DNA of 63,990 nucleotides from a virus. Position numbers and translations under genes: made by a program. A model generated the notes under the pieces. That model was not told where the DNA came from. It searched no databases and worked only from the letters and a program-made list of their open reading frames with translations. The stretch is from positions 1 to 63,990 of IMG/VR virus record IMGVR_UViG_3300042479_000819. One strand, written 5' to 3'. How positions within the stretch are numbered: position 1 is the first letter of the stretch; every line of letters begins with the position of its first letter. Below are positions 29,900 to 39,098 of the stretch, one piece after another.

Positions 29900-30927
29900 T
29901 ATATAAAATTAAAATATCCCCTGAGTCGGTATCATCATTAATTAAATACTTTGATTATAGTGGTAAGACAATTGGCGTTTATACTGGTATGACAAATATT
30001 TTATCAGGTGGGACAAATGGGGCATCAACATTAACAGGATTAACAATTCCTATTTTGTTAACGCAAGATATTGTTGATATGGGGTATTATTCAGAATTTG
30101 ATGGTGCAATAACACAAAAAGATGTTGCAACAAACTTTGTATTTTCTGGGGAAAATGATAGTAGAATTTGTGTTTCAAATACCTCAATAGTTAAGACATC
30201 AACATTGGATTCTACTTATTTGATAGATTGGGGTGATGGGCAAATTGAACAAATGATATCTCCTAAATTGTGCCATACTTATACCAAATCAGATGGGGAA
30301 TTTACTTTAACATTAACACAAAGAAATAATTTTGGTTCAAACATTGTCAGTAAGACAATAAAAAAACCATTTAAATTAGCTACCATATCAAATCCATTTG
30401 GCACAACATCATATATACCAAATGCTGGTCCTTGGAAGAATACTAATATAAATTATGATTATATCTTCACAGGGGATACTGGATTAAAAAAATATTCATA
30501 CAATGATGTTAGTTCAGTTGATGTGTCTGGTTATACAAAATCAAGATTAAATGATTTGGCTATTTATGGTAAAGATGAATTTAAAGTTGGTAAGTTGGTA
30601 AATAAAAATGGTTTTGAGGGAAAATTAACAGAAATTAAAGAAACCATTTTCACAGCATATACCATTAGCAATATTGATTATATTGATTATCAAAATGGAA
30701 TAACAATATTTAAAACAAATATTAAAAAAGAGCCAATATACCCAAGTCCAATTGTTAAAAATGATTTATTAATGAAGAGCGTTTCTGATGTTCAAATTTT
30801 TTCAAATGTTTTTATTGAGAGGGGGAAAAATTCTGGATATGAAAGAGTTCAAAGACTTGGTGAGGTGAGAACTTTGTTAGATATGGAAAAATATGGATAT
30901 GGATATTTTAATTTAACAAATAAATAA
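29896..30927 (+). CDS. Tail protein with PKD-like domain
   Basis: A 343-residue protein. A PKD-like immunoglobulin-fold domain lies at about residues 85-155, shown by YLIDWGDGQIEQ, CHTYTKSDGEFTLTLTQ and the following polar strand. PKD domains are common in Bacteroidota surface proteins and mediate protein or carbohydrate contacts. The C-terminal half is not recognised. It starts by ATGA overlap and ends a run of coupled genes before a new promoter-like element. Confidence 0.6.
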   Translation: MIYKIKISPESVSSLIKYFDYSGKTIGVYTGMTNILSGGTNGASTLTGLTIPILLTQDIVDMGYYSEFDGAITQKDVATNFVFSGENDSRICVSNTSIVKTSTLDSTYLIDWGDGQIEQMISPKLCHTYTKSDGEFTLTLTQRNNFGSNIVSKTIKKPFKLATISNPFGTTSYIPNAGPWKNTNINYDYIFTGDTGLKKYSYNDVSSVDVSGYTKSRLNDLAIYGKDEFKVGKLVNKNGFEGKLTEIKETIFTAYTISNIDYIDYQNGITIFKTNIKKEPIYPSPIVKNDLLMKSVSDVQIFSNVFIERGKNSGYERVQRLGEVRTLLDMEKYGYGYFNLTNK

Positions 30928-30936
30928 AGAATAAAC

Positions 30937-30944
30937 TATTTATA
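30937..30944 (+). promoter_or_regulatory. TATTTATA octamer before 30963
   Basis: Exact TATTTATA ending 18 bases before the ATG at 30963, in a gap of only 35 bases. Confidence 0.5.
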
Positions 30945-30962
30945 TTAATATAAAAAAAAATT

Positions 30963-31856
30963 ATGGCAATTGGTACATATGGCACGGTTAGACCTAGTGA
31001 TGTAAATCCTGAAGATGTTGAGATTATAATGGTTTACTCCCCAACCAGGGATCAGAGTGAAACAATTGTGCAAAAAAAATTATCAGCAACTGATATTTTG
31101 ACCCCTTATTTTGAGGATGCAAATAATGTTGAATTATTGGGGGGTTTATATAAGTTAACATTACCAGCAACAGAATTTAATGCATTGGGTTATTATACTG
31201 TTTATTTAAGACCAGCACAAATTAGAACAAAAATTACTGATTGTGGGGTGTTAAGTGCTCTTCCTAATGTTAAGGGGATTGTTATCAATTTGGATAATGT
31301 TCCAGCAGACTTTAGAAATAAATTTGCATCACCCCAAGAGTTGGTTGGGTATCGTGTTGAATATTTAAATAATAAACAAAAAGTTCCAAATTTCTTTAGA
31401 ATAGTTACATCATCTTTTTTTTGTGAACCCATAGTGACAAATGAAGTAAATACTAGTGTAAAATCAATTAGATATAGATATGTTGATAATGACACTAATT
31501 TGGTGTTTTTAACATTATCACCAAGTAGTTCACCTTCAAACAAAACCAATGCAGTTCCATTTATTGGGCAGCCAAATCAAGAAATTATTATAACAAATAG
31601 TTATTTCAACCCCACAACGCTTGAAATTGAAATGGTTGAACATGATATATCCACATTGGCAATTGGTTTATTTGGCAACCAAACTAAATCAGTTGAAGAT
31701 GGTATCTATACTTTATATGATACAGCAAATAATATTTACAAACAATATAATTTATTTGAAGTTAGAAACCAATTTACTAATTTATTATATGAAGTTAGAC
31801 AAGATAGGGGGGATGATGTTGACATAAGTAAAAATTTAGATAATATACTAGAATAA
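30963..31856 (+). CDS. Unknown tail structural protein (297 aa)
   Basis: It begins MAIGTYGTVRPSDVNPEDVE and continues with an acidic, strand-rich sequence with a polar C-terminal helix. No family recognised, but its stop overlaps the next (tail-protein-I-like) gene by one base. With a promoter-like element just upstream, it appears to start a tail operon together with the 988-residue protein. Structural role inferred. Confidence 0.6.
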   Translation: MAIGTYGTVRPSDVNPEDVEIIMVYSPTRDQSETIVQKKLSATDILTPYFEDANNVELLGGLYKLTLPATEFNALGYYTVYLRPAQIRTKITDCGVLSALPNVKGIVINLDNVPADFRNKFASPQELVGYRVEYLNNKQKVPNFFRIVTSSFFCEPIVTNEVNTSVKSIRYRYVDNDTNLVFLTLSPSSSPSNKTNAVPFIGQPNQEIIITNSYFNPTTLEIEMVEHDISTLAIGLFGNQTKSVEDGIYTLYDTANNIYKQYNLFEVRNQFTNLLYEVRQDRGDDVDISKNLDNILE

Positions 31857-34822
31857 TGCCAAAAATAATTATAACAGATTCACCTGGTAGTGGGGTTGGA
31901 GTTTTTGATAATATTGTTGGACTTCAAGTTACTGAAGGAGGGGGGTTAACGCTTGGAACTTTTGAGTTTAGGTCATCCATAACAGATGATGCCCCTATTA
32001 CTTTATATGTTAATTCATTTAGTAATCCAATAACTCTTGAATCTTTAAGTATTGATAATAATAGTAGTTTTAGGGAATTAGTTTCAAAGGAATTAAATGT
32101 TTACCCCAACTATGATTTGACCCAAGTTATGGGGTTTACCTTATATGGATCATTGGCAAAAAGATTTTCAGTATCTATAACAAAAATAATAAATTATTAT
32201 CCAGCATCAATTGATATAAATTTATATGATATTAATTTTAGTACAGGATATACAGCAACAAATATTTTATATGACCAAGTTTTAAATGAAACTGAATTTG
32301 ATATAAATATTGAAAAAATATATAACCCATTTGGAATTGATTTTTCTAAAAATGCTGAAACTAATATAAAATCTAGGGAAATTGCTATTTCAGAATATAG
32401 AAATTTATCAAAATTTTATTTGGATTATGATTTGCAATTAAATGGGGTAAATTATCCCTTGTTAAATTTGGATAAATCAAATAATCTTAATACTGGGGTG
32501 TTAAAGATTATTGTTGAAGGTAATCCATTTTCTGGGGGTTCTCAATCAGTTGATTCTTATATCATCAAGCCAAATGATTATTTGTATAATTTGGTATTAA
32601 AAACTGATTTTGATGAGATTGAGCAATATATGCTAAATACCATATCCATACCAAAATATACTATGACTTTACAAGTCCCAGAAGAAAATATCAATGGGGA
32701 ATTTTTGGTATATAATAGGGATATTACATTTCCATTAGATGGTATTTGGAATATTGACATTTCAAGTTCAAGTTTCACCAATTATATAAATGAATTACAA
32801 GAAATTGCAGAATACTTTGATAGTGTTAGGACAAATTTAATTTCAAGATTTTTGGTTTCAGACTCTTTGAAAGAATTTGATACATTTGACAGAAGGGTTG
32901 AAAGTGTTTTACAGATATATGGTAGAAGTTTTGATGAAGTTAAGAAGTTTATTGATTCTCTTGCTTTTATGAATTCTGTTAATTATACCCCAAAAAATGA
33001 TATACCATCACAATTATTATCAAATTTGGCAAATACATTAGGTTGGGCAGAGAATTTCCAATTTATAACGGATCAGACTTTAGTTGAATCTTTATTTGGA
33101 AATAATAGTGATTTTAAATTTCCAGCATATAATCGTTCACAAACTCCATTAGAATTAAACTATTCTTTTTATAGAAATTTGGTTATAAATTCATTTTACC
33201 TTTTCAAATCCAAGGGGACAAGAAAATCCATTGAGTTTATTCTTAAATTATTTGGCATACCAGATGCATTAATAGAATTTAATGAACATATTTATTTGGC
33301 TGACCAAAAAATAAATTTAGATAAATTTAATTCTGAATTAGTTAAAATTAATACTGGGTCATATATTGATAATGATCCAATTGTATTAAGTACAACATAT
33401 CCACTTTCAGGTAGAACATATAGTGCATTTACAGCAAATACCAGAATTGTAAATACCACTAAAGTTAATTACCCCCTTGATGTGACAACAGGTTATCCAC
33501 AGATAAAAGAAACAGATGATTTTTTCTTTCAGATGGGGGCAGGTTGGTATCAATTAACTCCTGAACATAGAAGTTTACAAGTTAATACCAGAAGGCAAGT
33601 TGGGACTGAAATAACTTATGGGGTTGAATTTGAGAAATTAACGTATGGTGAAAAATATTTGGATAGGTTAAGGAAATTTCCATACATTGATGAGGGGTTT
33701 AGTTTGGAGAAAGTTATTGATAATAAAAAATCTTGGAATAGTTCTAATTTATTATTAAGAAATTCATCTGATGGGGATTATAATGCTTATTATACTTTAC
33801 CAGATGAGAGATTATTGTTAAATGTAAAAAATGTTAGTTTATTTTTAAATCCAGCACAAGGATTGCTTTATGATATATGGGTTCAATCAAGAGAAAAGGA
33901 TTACCCAATTCCGCAATCTGGATTAACATATCCTTATCCTACAACTGGGGGAACAGATTCAACCATAATTAATCCACAACCAAAATCAAAATCATTTTTT
34001 GAATTTGCTCAAACTTTTGCAAATGATATGATTAATGTTAGGAATAGGTTATACATCACAGATGGTAAAACCGGGGGATATCCAGTATTACAATCCATAT
34101 TTTGGAAATATATTGAAGCAAAGATAACTAATAATATTGATACCAATCAATATACTTATGATAAATTAATTGAATATGTGAATGGGATTAACCCAAATTG
34201 GATTAATCTTGTTGAACAAATGATTCCAGCAACAACATTATGGATGGGGGGTGTTAAATATGAGAATTCACCATTTCATAGACAAAAATATGCATATAAA
34301 AGATTTAGTATAACTGGAGGAACATCACCACAAGTGATAACAACAGGCAATGGTGTTGTGGTATTTGGTTTAACATCAATTGCAGATGGAGACGAGTATA
34401 TCACTTCACCAATATTTAAAGATATATGCGATAAAAATAATATTAATCTTCTAGTTTATCCATCAAAATCATTTAATGATATTTTGGGTGATAGTATTTC
34501 AGAGGCAAAACTTGATTTTAGTGATACATGTTCTAGTGATAATGTATTGACAACTTGGTATGTTGAAATAATATTAAATAATACAATAGTATCCAAAGTT
34601 GAGTTTTATAATGGTTTGGGTAGTGATGATGTTCCTACTAGTTCTGCTTGGAATTCAGCAGTTTTAACAGGATTAGAAGGGGTGACCAAATATGATATAA
34701 ATTATTCTTTACCAAACAATAACAATGTTACTTTTGTTGATTTTGCTTGCAACAATGAAAATACATATGATAGTACATTGGTGATAAACGTTGGTATTGA
34801 TATAACTTTAATTTGCGAATAA
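31856..34822 (+). CDS. Large tail protein with tail-protein-I-like segment
   Basis: A 988-residue protein. Around residues 445-485 the sequence FYLFKSKGTRKSIEFILKLF followed by GIPDALIEFNE resembles the core of P2 gpI-type tail proteins, which join the baseplate to fibres. The N-terminal 300 residues are strand-rich; the last 130 residues form an additional beta domain. By position after wedge genes and before adhesin genes it could be the wedge-to-fibre adaptor. It overlaps the preceding gene by one base and the SprB-repeat gene by one base. Confidence 0.65.
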   Translation: MPKIIITDSPGSGVGVFDNIVGLQVTEGGGLTLGTFEFRSSITDDAPITLYVNSFSNPITLESLSIDNNSSFRELVSKELNVYPNYDLTQVMGFTLYGSLAKRFSVSITKIINYYPASIDINLYDINFSTGYTATNILYDQVLNETEFDINIEKIYNPFGIDFSKNAETNIKSREIAISEYRNLSKFYLDYDLQLNGVNYPLLNLDKSNNLNTGVLKIIVEGNPFSGGSQSVDSYIIKPNDYLYNLVLKTDFDEIEQYMLNTISIPKYTMTLQVPEENINGEFLVYNRDITFPLDGIWNIDISSSSFTNYINELQEIAEYFDSVRTNLISRFLVSDSLKEFDTFDRRVESVLQIYGRSFDEVKKFIDSLAFMNSVNYTPKNDIPSQLLSNLANTLGWAENFQFITDQTLVESLFGNNSDFKFPAYNRSQTPLELNYSFYRNLVINSFYLFKSKGTRKSIEFILKLFGIPDALIEFNEHIYLADQKINLDKFNSELVKINTGSYIDNDPIVLSTTYPLSGRTYSAFTANTRIVNTTKVNYPLDVTTGYPQIKETDDFFFQMGAGWYQLTPEHRSLQVNTRRQVGTEITYGVEFEKLTYGEKYLDRLRKFPYIDEGFSLEKVIDNKKSWNSSNLLLRNSSDGDYNAYYTLPDERLLLNVKNVSLFLNPAQGLLYDIWVQSREKDYPIPQSGLTYPYPTTGGTDSTIINPQPKSKSFFEFAQTFANDMINVRNRLYITDGKTGGYPVLQSIFWKYIEAKITNNIDTNQYTYDKLIEYVNGINPNWINLVEQMIPATTLWMGGVKYENSPFHRQKYAYKRFSITGGTSPQVITTGNGVVVFGLTSIADGDEYITSPIFKDICDKNNINLLVYPSKSFNDILGDSISEAKLDFSDTCSSDNVLTTWYVEIILNNTIVSKVEFYNGLGSDDVPTSSAWNSAVLTGLEGVTKYDINYSLPNNNNVTFVDFACNNENTYDSTLVINVGIDITLICE

Positions 34823-37011
34823 TGGCAGCATTTGATTATTTTTTGAGTTTAACAGGCGACTGCACTAATACAAATTCTGGTGCAATACTTCTTGAATTAA
34901 GTGGAGGAACGCCACCTTATAGTATTGAATTTATTAATCCATATATTGATAGTACCCCTTATATAACAATAACTGAACCAGTATTAATTACAAGTTTATC
35001 AGCAACAACTTATGGGGTTAGAGTGAATGATTCAACTGCTCCAGATAATTTAGAATTTTATTTAAATATTCCAATATCTAGTGGAGTTTGTACCTCAATA
35101 TTGTCAACAATCAATTCAACATGTGGGGATTCAAATGGTTCAGTAACTGGAACAACAACATCTCTATTTTCAACAACAGATTGTTATTTATATACTAGTG
35201 GAAATACCTTAATATCAAACAATATTTTTAATTCGGAGGAAATTATTTTTGAAAATTTAAGTGCAGACACTTATTATATTTATGTTGAAGATATTGGGGG
35301 TTGTACAGCAAAAACAGAAAATTTTATAATAAAAAATTCCACATCATTTGATTATGGTTATTTTATTGTTAAAAATTCACCTTGCTTTACTGGATCAACA
35401 GGTGCAATATACATAACAGGTCAAACAAATCCTGGGCCTTATAGTTATTTTTGGAACAATGGAGCAACTGGGAATACAATCACAAATTTACCCACAGATT
35501 CTTATTCTGTTAGTGTTACAGATGGTCAAGGCTGTGTTAACACCAAAATAATTATAGTTGAAGAGGCAGAATCTATGGGATTATTACAGATAATTCCCAC
35601 ACAACCATCATGCTTTACTGCAACAGGTTCTTTAGACGTTACCATTAGTGGAGGTACTGCGCCATATTATTTTTCAGCAAGTACAGGATTTTATGATATA
35701 ACATATAGTAATAACATTGTGATTACTGGATTAACATCTGGTACTTATGACATAAGGGTTATAGATGGTGCATTATGTTCACTTGATATTACAACAAGTT
35801 TAGTTAGTGAAAATTCTGTTTCAAGCGTTGAATTTATTGGAACAAATTCATTATGTGGCTCATCTAATGGGATTATATCAATTAATATATTGGGGGGAAC
35901 TGGACCATATACTTATGGGTTAATTCAACCAAGTGGGGATACAATAACAAATACCACAACTTCAACAAATTATTTATTTACCAATTTAGGAACTGGTACA
36001 TATACAGTTTATATGCAAGATTCTTCAGGTTGTTACTATGATGAAGAAGTGACAATTATTGCTGAAGATAAATTTGAATTAAATTATTCATTAACTGGGA
36101 CAACTTGTAATTCAAACAATGGTACTCTTTTTGCATATATTACAACAGGGGGCACACCCCCATACGATTTTTATTTGGATGATGTAAATAGCATTTTAGA
36201 TACAAATTTAACAGGATATACTTTTACAAATTTAAGAGATGGGAATAAGACTTTAAGAGTTATTGATTCAACTGGTTGTGAGCAGATAAAAGTATTAACA
36301 ATACCCACAAGTAATTATTTGGATTTTTCATTATATCCAACATCATGTGTGAATGGTAATGATGGTACAATAACAGCTTTGATAACTGATGGGTTGCCAC
36401 CTTTTACATACACTTGGTCAAGTAATGTATCTGGTAATCCACAATCAATATCAGCAACTGGGTTAACTAGTGGTGATTATTCATTAACAATTGTGGATAA
36501 TAATGGTTGTTCATTAACCAGAGATGTAAGTATAAGTTGTTTTAGTACAGTAAAGTCGTATCAAACATACATTGTTGATTCAAAAGTATTTGGGATAAAT
36601 TCAATAAATAAATTTGGATTATTAGATTTCTTGAATGAGGGCTTTAGTGATTTGGTGAATATGGAGTTTAGTGGATCAACCACTATAATCGATCCAAAAT
36701 GTAATTTAAACTCAGCAATCTTCACAACAGAATATACGTTAGAACCAAGTGGTATCACAAGTGGAAATACATTCTACACAGGATATACAAGAACAGATGT
36801 TCCAACAGATTCGGTTTATGCAGAATCCATAGTTGATTTGTTGGCTGGTAATACCCTAAAAGGATTACTTGGAATCCCAGGAATACAGAGTGTGTCTTAT
36901 GACTTAATAACAAATACAATAAACATCATAGCAGAACCAGGAGATAGTATAACCTCACAAGTATTAACCATAAAATTGAAAATAGATTATGATATATCTT
37001 GTAAATTATGA
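34822..37011 (+). CDS. Adhesin-like tail protein with seven SprB repeats
   Basis: The ATG at 34822 overlaps the upstream stop by one base; an in-frame TTG at 34813 would lie inside the upstream gene. Seven SprB-type repeats cover residues about 9-572. Each has a Cys near its start, GGTPPYS/GPYSYFW/PPFTYTW-type cores and an ending of the form TYTVYMQDSSGC or SYSVSVTDGQGC. SprB is the gliding adhesin of Flavobacterium, where such repeats occur in large numbers. A distinct C-terminal domain (about 573-729) is unrecognised. There is no signal peptide or sorting domain, which fits a virion protein. Receptor or host-surface binding is inferred. Confidence 0.8.
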   Translation: MAAFDYFLSLTGDCTNTNSGAILLELSGGTPPYSIEFINPYIDSTPYITITEPVLITSLSATTYGVRVNDSTAPDNLEFYLNIPISSGVCTSILSTINSTCGDSNGSVTGTTTSLFSTTDCYLYTSGNTLISNNIFNSEEIIFENLSADTYYIYVEDIGGCTAKTENFIIKNSTSFDYGYFIVKNSPCFTGSTGAIYITGQTNPGPYSYFWNNGATGNTITNLPTDSYSVSVTDGQGCVNTKIIIVEEAESMGLLQIIPTQPSCFTATGSLDVTISGGTAPYYFSASTGFYDITYSNNIVITGLTSGTYDIRVIDGALCSLDITTSLVSENSVSSVEFIGTNSLCGSSNGIISINILGGTGPYTYGLIQPSGDTITNTTTSTNYLFTNLGTGTYTVYMQDSSGCYYDEEVTIIAEDKFELNYSLTGTTCNSNNGTLFAYITTGGTPPYDFYLDDVNSILDTNLTGYTFTNLRDGNKTLRVIDSTGCEQIKVLTIPTSNYLDFSLYPTSCVNGNDGTITALITDGLPPFTYTWSSNVSGNPQSISATGLTSGDYSLTIVDNNGCSLTRDVSISCFSTVKSYQTYIVDSKVFGINSINKFGLLDFLNEGFSDLVNMEFSGSTTIIDPKCNLNSAIFTTEYTLEPSGITSGNTFYTGYTRTDVPTDSVYAESIVDLLAGNTLKGLLGIPGIQSVSYDLITNTINIIAEPGDSITSQVLTIKLKIDYDISCKL

Positions 37012-37559
37012 CAAACATTATTATTTCAAGTATAAGTGGGGCAACTCCTTTAAATATATATGTATCTGATGCATTTGGGGGGAATGAAAACTATCTGGGT
37101 CAAGTAACAACATTACCTTTGGTGGTTGATATAACATATGAATTACCTATTATATTTAATTCAGCTCCCCAAGTTACCATTATTATTGAGGATAGTGAAG
37201 GATGCAGAACAACAAAGAAATTAAATTGTTATATTAATTGTGATATTGTTTATAGTATAACTGATATTACATCAATTACTCCAACTCCAACTCCAACCCC
37301 ATCTTCAACTCCAGGGTATATTCCAATTGCCTCATCAAATAATAAAATAACATTAACATCTATAATAGGAACTCCACCATTTGGTATTTATATATCAGAC
37401 ATAAATAGGAATTATGAAACTTATATTACAACAATAACAAATACTGGAATATTACCACTTACCATTGATGTCCCCAATAGATTTTCTGGGTCAAATCAAG
37501 TTATTGTTACCATAAAAGATATAAATTCTTGTAGTTATTTTAAAATAATAGATTGTTAA
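37008..37559 (+). CDS. Two-domain protein with Thr-Pro linker
   Basis: It starts by ATGA overlap with the SprB-repeat gene. Two copies of a small beta domain (about 1-80 and 108-183; compare ISGATPLNIYVSDAFGG with IIGTPPFGIYISDINRN) are joined by a Thr-Pro linker at about 92-105. The same domain forms the whole 75-residue protein at 55996. Function not recognised; it is probably a modular tail-surface protein. Confidence 0.6.
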   Translation: MTNIIISSISGATPLNIYVSDAFGGNENYLGQVTTLPLVVDITYELPIIFNSAPQVTIIIEDSEGCRTTKKLNCYINCDIVYSITDITSITPTPTPTPSSTPGYIPIASSNNKITLTSIIGTPPFGIYISDINRNYETYITTITNTGILPLTIDVPNRFSGSNQVIVTIKDINSCSYFKIIDC

Positions 37560-39005
37560 ATGGCAACATATAAATTAATTGTAGTAAATATTGATCCAAT
37601 ATGTGAGAATAGCATAGAGAATGAGATAACAGGGGTTACTGCTTGTTCAAGGTATTTCTTACAATTAAATCCCTCATCTCACTCAAAAGGTCCATTTAAT
37701 TTTTATATTGATACAATTGATAGTGAGCCAATATATAGCAATATAACAAGAGAGCAATTTTTGGCTGGAATAACTCTTGAGATTTTATGCACAACCCCAA
37801 CTCCAACACCATCTATAACACCAACCCCAAGTATAACACCATCTATAACACAGACGCCAACAAAGACGCCAACACAGACGCCAACACCATCTGTAACATC
37901 AACAAACACTCCAACACCAACAAATACCCCAACAAAGACAAATACTCCAACACCAACCATAACTCCAACAGTTACCCCAACAACACCGGAAGAGTATGAG
38001 GCTTATTTATTTATTGAGCCAGTTAGTATGAATGTGGAGTTCAATTCTTGGATGTCATCTGGTGGTAGTTTATTTAGGGGATTTTCAAATGGTATTGCTC
38101 CATCAATAAGTGCAGCAACATTTAATGACCAGATTAATAGGTATATATCCTTTTCAGGTTGGGGAGCAAATGCACCACAAGTAAGAACAACAAAGATACG
38201 CCAAAATAGTGGTGGATTTGATGAATATGGTAATTTAATTCAAGCTTATTTATTCAAGACGCATGAAGTTCCAGCATATTTGACAACAGGTTATTCTTGG
38301 TATACTTGGGTTATACCAAATATGGACACAAATAGAAATCTTGTTAGCAACATTGGGGTTAATGAATATGGGGATTCAACATCATTAGTCCCGGTTAATA
38401 CAAATTTATTATATGCAGAATTAACGGTAATATATAGTGGCTTCACAATTCCACAAAATTATTATCATATATATACAACATTTAGCAATACAAATTTCAG
38501 ATTAAATAATGATAACAAAATATATTTTAAGGGAAATTCCTTAATACCAGATTTAAATGGTTGCAATTGTTTTGATGTTTATTTGGATCCGTCAACCCCA
38601 TCAGTATTATCTTGTTATGATGTTTGTAGGGAGGTTGCAAATACCAGAATATGTGGAAAAACAACAACATTTAATGGTGCAAATGGTCAGAAATATTATA
38701 TTGATTTTCAATCATGTATAAACAATGACGATAGCAGTTGGAATGGGGCAAAGAATTTTAGCATAAACGGATATTGCTATTCAACTGATTCAGTTGGGGT
38801 TATTACTGGTTCAACAATATGCCCATCACCAACTCCAACACCAACAAATACATTAACACCAACACCAACTATAACTATGACTCAAACTAAAACCCCTACC
38901 CCAACAAGGACAATTACTCCTACTAACACAAAGACGCCAACAAATACAGCAACTCCTACACCAACAAACACATTAACTCCAACACCAACTCCTACACCAA
39001 TTTAA
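37560..39005 (+). CDS. Thr-Pro-rich tail surface protein
   Basis: A 481-residue modular protein: N-terminal domain (1-77), Thr-Pro repeat (about 78-142), a central beta domain (about 145-345), a Cys-rich domain (about 345-422, ending GVITGSTIC) and a second Thr-Pro tail (423-481). A similar ending (GVVTGRTKC) occurs in the protein at 57888, so the Cys-rich module is shared. It starts immediately after the preceding stop. No enzymatic motif; presumed adhesin or decoration protein. Confidence 0.6.
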   Translation: MATYKLIVVNIDPICENSIENEITGVTACSRYFLQLNPSSHSKGPFNFYIDTIDSEPIYSNITREQFLAGITLEILCTTPTPTPSITPTPSITPSITQTPTKTPTQTPTPSVTSTNTPTPTNTPTKTNTPTPTITPTVTPTTPEEYEAYLFIEPVSMNVEFNSWMSSGGSLFRGFSNGIAPSISAATFNDQINRYISFSGWGANAPQVRTTKIRQNSGGFDEYGNLIQAYLFKTHEVPAYLTTGYSWYTWVIPNMDTNRNLVSNIGVNEYGDSTSLVPVNTNLLYAELTVIYSGFTIPQNYYHIYTTFSNTNFRLNNDNKIYFKGNSLIPDLNGCNCFDVYLDPSTPSVLSCYDVCREVANTRICGKTTTFNGANGQKYYIDFQSCINNDDSSWNGAKNFSINGYCYSTDSVGVITGSTICPSPTPTPTNTLTPTPTITMTQTKTPTPTRTITPTNTKTPTNTATPTPTNTLTPTPTPTPI

Positions 39006-39028
39006 TTTCAACACCAACAAATAGAATA

Positions 39029-39062
39029 ACATTTACAACCATTTAAGTTATGGTTAAAATGT
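39029..39062 (+). terminator. Possible hairpin terminator
   Basis: Arms AACCAT and ATGGTT with outer ACATTT/AAATGT pairing and a small bulge, between the genes ending at 39005 and starting at 39099. There is only a short T-rich run afterwards, so this is weak. Confidence 0.3.
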
Positions 39063-39071
39063 AATTTTATA

Positions 39072-39079
39072 TATTTATA
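39072..39079 (+). promoter_or_regulatory. TATTTATA octamer before the fibre gene 39099
   Basis: Exact TATTTATA ending 19 bases before the ATG at 39099. Confidence 0.5.
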
Positions 39080-39098
39080 AAAAATAATAAATTAGTTA

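Noticed and set aside
37703-37999. Open frames of Val/Gly or Asn/Thr repeats overlapping the Thr-Pro tract
   Set aside because: Shadow frames of the low-complexity A/C-rich linker DNA.
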